Assembly: GCA_015680905.1 (NCBI GenBank)
Contig: CM027381.1
Location: forward strand, 69,553,501-69,617,500
Direction of reading: 5' to 3'
DNA: 64,000 nucleotides
Source of the DNA: Coptis chinensis
Taxonomy: Eukaryota > Streptophyta > Magnoliopsida > Ranunculales > Ranunculaceae
The notes under the pieces are model-generated. The model saw only the letters and a program-made list of their open reading frames with translations, was not told the DNA's origin and did no database searches. A program made the position numbers and the translations under genes. Each line of letters starts with the position of its first letter. The first letter of the stretch is position 1. Shown piece by piece: positions 58,196 through 64,000 of the stretch.

Positions 58196-59092
58196 ATGTC
58201 TTATCAATATGCATCACAACTATCATGGAATTATAATGCAAACCTAGAACCTTGTTTTTTTTGTGGTAGTCTTTATCGCTGGTTATCTCATTGTCCATCA
58301 TATACCAAATTCGAGTCTACTACGAGAAATTCTTACGATTATGAACCTTAATTTTTCAAACTTCTTGAGTACCCAATACACTCAAGAGTTTTCTAATCAT
58401 GTTGAAAATTCATGGAGTTCACCCACAAATAGTCAACCTCCATTTATATATCCACCTGGTCAGTTAGAGTACGGTTTCACCCAAAATCCATTATCATTCA
58501 CATCACCATCTATATAAAATTCATATCCCACTCCACCATCTATCACAGACCAACTCTACCAAAAAATGGCCAAACAAACAATACTAACTCAGCAAATAGC
58601 AACTACATATGTTTTCTCCAATCCGATTAAAATAATACCACATCCGAGACCAACATTCTTCCTACCAGTCCAGAACCCAACCAAAAAGAGAAACAAGGTG
58701 TTACTATAACAAAGCCAATTGCTAATGCCCATCTTGATACTTCTGACCAATTAAATCCCCATCAACCTCCACCTGACTATCGTGAGAATTTTAAAACTTA
58801 TGATGATGACTATATGCCCAAAGTCACAATTTCTCTCACATGCCTTACTGCATCATCACCTATAAATGAGAAAAGTTTGACAAAAGAAACTCAAGAGCAT
58901 GTATTGGACTTGATACAGTTGGAAAATGGCATTGAGAAAATTTATGAAGATCTAGGTAGAGAGGACAAAGAAAATGAAGTGCTTGGAAAAGTGGTAGAAA
59001 ACATATTTCAATTTAGTTTGGTCATTAAATACCTATCAATTGAACAAATTTGTGACGTCCTTACTGTAGGGAAAATTTCGTGTATCCCCTGA
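58196..59092 (+). pseudogene. Unrecognised coding-like fossil with a Cys cluster
   Basis: A short frame from 58196 reads 'EPCFFCGSLYRWLSHCPSY', a CX2C...C cluster reminiscent of a gag zinc knuckle. Pro/Gln/Asn-rich stretches follow to about 58800. A frame at 58814-59092 reads 'EHVLDLIQLENGIEKIYEDLGREDKENEVLGKVVENIF' (helical). No family is recognised. Retroelement origin is inferred only from the Cys cluster and the surroundings. Broken. Confidence 0.3.
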
Positions 59093-59752
59093 TCTTCCTC
59101 TGTGCCTTGTGATATGGAATCCTTTGCTGAATAAAGAAGGGATGATATGATGGTGAGTTCAGGGTTGAAGCGTCTGACGGCTGCCTACGTATCTCTTTTG
59201 TTCTATTGGATAATCAAACCCTATTTTGTGTAGTTCCTAAGAGCGAATCCCTATGGTTTATATAGGAAAGGCTATGAGAGTCCTAGGGTTAGGGTTGTCC
59301 TCACCGCTTGTGAGTTCCCTTCCATCTTTAGACTCTGCCTTCCTTTTAGGATTCCTCTTTTTATGGAAGTCTGAATCTACACCATATCTTATGAGAGGTA
59401 AGTTTCCTTGTTTATCATAATCTCCCATCGTGTATAGGAAGATTATATCTAAAAGGTAACTCCTAAGATATGTCACCATGATTCCTTCCTTATCATCAAA
59501 GATCGCCATCTTCAGTTTTCTTCTGTTCTGGAATTGTCTATATCAGTTCCTAACGACTGGGGTAACTGTTATGTTTGAAGGCAGTCAATCATGTGCCTAG
59601 CACATGTCCACTAAACACTCGTGCTAAGCACGAGATCACTTATTCATAGAACTGATCCGATGGTCCTCGTCTCATTCTGGACATCTATAGTCTTAGGTTA
59701 TTTCCCATACACGTGTCATCTGTTCAGTGACGGAAAATCCCCCTACAGATGC
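59066..59752. repeat. Candidate LTR (about 690 bp), unpaired
   Basis: Begins tgtagggaaaatttcgtg and ends ggaaaatccccctaca, a TG...CA pair with matching short inverted ends. Contains 'ctgcctacgtatctc' (59190) and a 'ggtttatatagg' TATA-like site (59257). No second copy in the window, no matching 5-bp flanks and no clear primer site. Confidence 0.35.
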
Positions 59753-60213
59753 CCGCTCTCGTGCCATCTAGCACGTGGGCGCTTGAAGCGACACTGCTTT
59801 TGGCATGAGAATCCTTTTCCAAAATTGTTGTTGGAACTGCTAACGTACCCAATTAATTAAGGTTCTGAAAAGGCGACTCGAACAGACACGTCGTTTCCCA
59901 AAAAAGGTAATTATGGTAGTTCCATCCCGAAAAGACGCACTGCTTGGGCTCATCCTAACCGTCCATCTTATCTATATATAAAGGATCTGGTGAGAGAACT
60001 TTCATTATCTCTTATACTACCTTTTTCTGCATACTGAACCTTTTGATCTCCCGTTAGGGTTTAACCAAAGCTTGAAACTTTTCCTCTTTTTCGATCATAA
60101 ATCCCAACTGGTCACTTGTAAACTTCAGAAATCTTTTCTCCCTGGAACTGATCCGTGAGAAATTTCACATCCCTTAGGATATCGGCCTGGAGTGGGGGAG
60201 GTTATCTGATGGG
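59753..60213. other. Promoter-like leader upstream of gag-like fossil 2
   Basis: A strong TATA-like tctatatataaagg lies near 59971, with a pyrimidine-rich stretch (ttcattatctcttatactacc) 30-50 bp downstream, before the coding-like blocks. No gene. Confidence 0.35.
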
Positions 60214-61740
60214 TTGGCCTACAAAGAGGTGGCGCTCATCACCATTGGTCAGCTTAGGGCTAGACTCACTCTTCCCCTCCACCCATTGCTAAGAGAGTGT
60301 CTGATTCGCTTCAATCTTGCTCTTGGTCAGGCAGCACCCCTGTTTTATAGAACTGTCATGTACTCTGCCCTTCTTGCCAAGAGACATGGATTTGTTCTAA
60401 ATCGTTAGGTATTTGGTTACTTTTATGAGGTCCAATGAATCATACTATTACCTCATGACCAGAGACAAGAATTCTCCGATCGTCTTTTTTGAGGGGAAAC
60501 AGAGTGACGAAGGCTGGGCTGATCACCACCTTCGTATGTTGTGTGATGCGTGGGACATTCGCCCCTTCGATGCTAATAGTGAGCTAATGGGAATTCCTAT
60601 TCCCAGAAAACACACCCATGCTCCAACCAGTAATTTTTCCTACTCAGGTACTTTATAACTTGATATAAGAGTCTTTCGCCTGAATATCTTTGCTATTATT
60701 TCTTAGATGACTCTTCCCCCTGGAATCAACTAACTACAACTGATGATGCTACGGTGGACTTCATCAAGAAGATCCCCAAGGAACAGAGGATGCCTTCATC
60801 AAGAGGATCCACAAGAGTATTTCAATATGTATACTGAAGAATTGATGCAACTTGCCCCTAGTTTTTTCCTTTTTGGGATAAGTACTGTGAATTCTGGGCA
60901 CACAACACTTCCTCCTCCTGTGGATCATGATGTGGGACTTCTTCCTCCTCCAGTTCAGGACGAATCCTCCTTAACTACTAGAAGGAGAGGAAATTGTAAG
61001 GAGAAGAGTTATGCAGCCGCCTCTAGTGATGCTGCAACATCGGGCCCAGTTCAGGAGCCTGCTATCAGTGATGATTGTGTGATCACTGGCGGGAGGGGCC
61101 CTAAACTGCCTCATGAACTGCTGGCGGCTAGTAATTTTAAAAGGGAAGCGCGTGTGTCCAACTATCATTAACTGAAGAGAACTGATCTTTCTTCTGCTTC
61201 TGATGTTGCCCCCTCTGGTAAGAAAACGAAGTTTCGCCTTCTCTCTGTTAGTGAAGACACTCTTTTTAAAGTTCCTGCTAATATTCCCCCATTTGTTAAG
61301 CCTTAAGAATGTAGTTGTACCCTCATCAGTTCCAGATCCTTCTACAGGTTCTGAACAAACTGGTGATAATGTCCTTCTGACTGTTGACCTTTCCCTCCCT
61401 GATAATTGCAAGGGGAAGGGTATTGCTGAAACCACTGCTGTAATTGTCGCTCTCCCTCCTCCTCGATTCAGTGATAGGAGGGGGGTTAATGACGACATTC
61501 CCTTATCACTAAAATCTCCATATTCCCCTGAGAGGGAGATGATTGTGGAGATGAGGCATTGGGAACAAACTGATGAACTACATGTTACCAACAAGCACTC
61601 TGTTAAAGATGTTGATATCGCACTTGGAGTTCTGAAAGTTGCACGACTTCCTGTTGACAAGGCTGAAGCCAACATAGCTGGGACCTTAGACCTATCCTTT
61701 TGCCGATCTGTTGTTCACCTTGCCAAGGTAAGACTTTCCT
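60214..61740 (+). mobile_element. Gag-like retroelement fossil 2
   Basis: Coding-like blocks: 60214-60408 ('LRARLTLPLHPLLRECLIRFNLALGQ'); 60413-60658 ('FFEGKQSDEGWADHHLRMLCDAWDIRP'); a Pro/Ser-rich linker to about 61170; and 61203-61740 with acidic/Ser-rich sequence ending 'SVVHLAK'. Order and wording parallel the fossil at 11880-13950 but the sequences are not close. A gtacttt...ttcttag interval at about 60652-60705 looks like an intron. Broken; its right side stops where the inverted Athila LTR begins. Confidence 0.45.
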
Positions 61741-61796
61741 CTTTGTTCAGTGTTCGATTTCTCTCATTGTGTTTCTATTCTTCCCCAGTTAGTGAA

Positions 61797-63284
61797 TGAT
61801 AAATGATAAAAAGGTAGTTTACCTACGAAATGAACGATAAACTCAAAACGTAAGTAAACTAAAACTTATATTTTATTTATCTATATTTATCAAGTTTTCT
61901 ACTCTCAATTCTATCAAAATAGAGTGGAGTAACAAATTCGTTCCACTCCTAGTTCTCTAGCATGAAATGATTTCATAGTTAACTAATCGGTCTTAAGTCT
62001 AATGAGAGGTTTACGAGGGGAATTCTATACTACGAGGTGAATGAAATTAACAAGTTATGAATAACGAAATGATACTGAATACTGAATGTGAATCTAGATA
62101 AAGAATTAGAGGGGAATTGATTCCACCTCGAATCCAACTTAATCACCTAGCATAGATTGTTGTAATCCAATCCTTACGTTCTTACTGTAAGAATTGCTCG
62201 TTCTAATCCCTAATTACATGACATTTCTACCAATTATAACTAGCATATGAGGTCGTTTACCCATTCTCATGGCGAAACACGGCATTCTAGAATGGAATAG
62301 ACTCTACAACGATTCTACACTTATACAACTAAGTTTTCATCAAGGCTTCATCAACCCCTCTAATGGAGGTTTAGCCTTGATTCATCAACCCATCATTTCC
62401 CATATTATTATAACTAAACATCATATCAAAATTCTAACTTGACTAATTTAACTAACAATACTTCAATCTAATTTAACAACTCAGAAATGATAATCAACAA
62501 GAATTAAAACTAGATCTATAATTTGAAATGACAAAATTGAAATTTAACAAATAGCTATTTTATTTATCAAACTAATTAAGAACAATGATTCTAAGAGTTT
62601 AATCTAAAACAAGAATTGAATTTAAACTAAACTTAATTTAATTAATGAAAACTAGATCTAGAATTATCTATTGTTTTAGGTTTAACTAGCTACCATTAAC
62701 TATCTACCATTAACAAAGAGCTAAGCTTTGGTTTTTATATGTTCAGATCTAAAAATCGTGCATGGGCTTGGATCCATATTTCGGGCCAGAGAATCAGGCC
62801 CAAAACCCAATACTTTCAGTCCAAAAAGGCCTCTTCAGCTGTAGTTGACTTCGACAGACTTTTCGTCCACTTTTACTCTTCTGATTGGGTCAAGGCTTAG
62901 ACCATTGGAAAGCTCTTTCCGATCCGGTCATTTTGACATAAGGTAGGCCCAATTCCGAGGTCTGAGTCCAAAGATACGGCCTTCAGAAGTTTTGCTGATT
63001 TTGAGTGTTGTTTCTGCCTGCGTTGACTTTGACTTTTCAGCTTTTACCGGCTTTAGAAAGGCTTTGTCTTCTTGAATCTTGGCCTTTAATCACCGAACTC
63101 CTTAGCAACCAACCATTGCTCCTTTATCTCATCAAAGTGGCATATTTCTGCACATAATTGACTTTGAAGCCTGAAACGCATAAAAACACATAATAAGTAT
63201 TAACTCTTAATTATTACTCACATAATTGGTCTAAAAGTATGACTGTTTCTGGGGTTAAAACTACAGTTTTTTGGGCTCTTATCA
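61797..63284 (-). repeat. 3' LTR of Athila-type element B
   Basis: On the minus strand it starts tgataagagcccaaaaaac at 63284 and ends ttatcatttatca at 61797 (or 61804). It matches the LTR at 32140 in order: start block, 'gctttccaatgg', 'cccatgcacga', 'cctccatta..gg', 'gagtgga.cgaa'. It is clearly diverged from it, so this is a separate insertion. Because a polypurine tract and internal sequence lie on its upstream side, it is a 3' LTR and not a solo LTR. Confidence 0.8.
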
Positions 63285-64000
63285 AACCACCCCAAATAGC
63301 ATTTTGCTTGTCCTCAAGCAAATATAAGAAATTAGAATAAGTGACCAAAATGGAGTTCTAACTACTCTCGTTTAAGCTAAGTCGCGATTGCATTGACCAT
63401 ATCTGACAAGGCTTTAAACCACTAGGAATTCCCTAGTGGACGAGTTATAGCCTCGTGAGAGTTTTCCAGTGAAGGTACTCATAAACTTCATCTATACTAC
63501 AACGACTAAGAAATAAAACTATTGTTTCCTCATTCATGTCTCGACTATCTATACATCTCACTAGCAATTGAATAAGAATAACCAAGTCAAAAATCTAAAC
63601 TAATATATGCATAATAATCAATCATCTATGATACAAATATATATACTATGAGTAATACTATGAAATGCATAGCAGGTTCGTTTATAAAAACTCGGAATAA
63701 CGTCCTTAAGTAGGTCCTCACATAAATGTCAAGACAAAAACCACTCTGATTTTTCCGCTCAAGTTTAAGCTACTCCGATTAATGCGAAGTGGGCACACTT
63801 TACCTTAAATCTCAATGACAACAAAGGAAGCCGGAGTCGATCAAACACATCTGCCACTTACTATCACACTAACCTATTCCTAATTGAGCTAGAGGTCTTT
63901 ATTAGGTGTCATGGGATTAGGAGATGGTTTAAGAAGGAAGGAAATGAATATTCAAAAGGACAAGTCTGAGATAGTAGAGTCTTCATATTATGTAACTTAG
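63285..64000 (-). mobile_element. 3' internal end of Athila-type element B, continues past the window
   Basis: The minus strand reads 'ttgcttgaggacaagcaaaatgc' and then the polypurine tract atttggggtggtt directly before the LTR. This is the usual 3' end wording of Athila elements. The rest of the visible interval is non-coding 3' region. Coding parts, PBS and 5' LTR would lie beyond 64000. Confidence 0.75.

Noticed and set aside
61797-63284. Inverted Athila LTR considered as a solo LTR
   Set aside because: A polypurine tract and Athila 3' end wording lie directly beyond its 5' edge, and 5-bp flanks do not match, so it is the 3' LTR of an element leaving the window.

Overview
This window reads as a nuclear chromosome segment of a flowering plant, most likely a eudicot. 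It is AT-rich and packed with nested transposable elements: Tork/Tnt1-type Ty1-copia, Athila-type Ty3-gypsy, an L1-type LINE with a plant RNase H domain, a non-autonomous large-LTR element, and several MITE-like inverted-repeat elements. Only one intact host gene is visible, an intronless single-C2H2 'QALGGH' zinc-finger repressor gene on the minus strand at 17390-18001, a family known only from plants. The species cannot be named from the sequence.

Layout. 1-288: edge of a FAR1-type gene or MULE-derived fragment (minus). 1499-2070: two adjacent MITE-like inverted-repeat elements. 3898-8791: a decayed LINE (minus) with its A-rich tail at 3898-3975. 8792-10937: a diverged, truncated LTR, related to the large LTRs found at 38 kb, abutting the LINE. 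10938-14500: tandem repeats and a spliced-looking gag-like fossil (minus). 15944-16546: a MITE with about 145-bp inverted repeats. 17390-18001: the zinc-finger gene. 18.1-22.1 kb: gene-free. 22115-27731: a complete but decayed copia element with two LTRs. 28036-28578: a hAT-type MITE with a perfect 8-bp target duplication. 28997-32139: a second, truncated copia (minus). 32140 to about 55.5 kb: an Athila-type element. It is split at 38342-50265 by an 11.9-kb non-autonomous element made of three 3.2-kb LTRs and two 1.16-1.18-kb non-coding internal domains, with a 5-bp GGTAC target duplication. 55.5-61.7 kb: unresolved retroelement debris, including a candidate LTR and a second gag-like fossil. 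61797-64000: the 3' LTR and 3' internal end of another Athila-type element (minus) that continues past the window.

Insertion order can be read from the nesting: copia 2, then Athila A, then the three-LTR element, which is the youngest. The most interesting signal is in that last family. Each LTR carries a dense array of W-box cores (TTGAC[C/T]), ten in 89 bp in the first LTR, about 78 bp upstream of a TATATATA box. The same arrangement survives in the diverged relative at 10003-10161, with eight in 82 bp. This suggests a non-coding retroelement family with a WRKY-type, stress-responsive promoter. Its internal domain also carries seven copies of a CATCGTTGGTGTGTGATCC-like unit, in both internal copies. 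All identifications are by reading; no alignment or database search was run.
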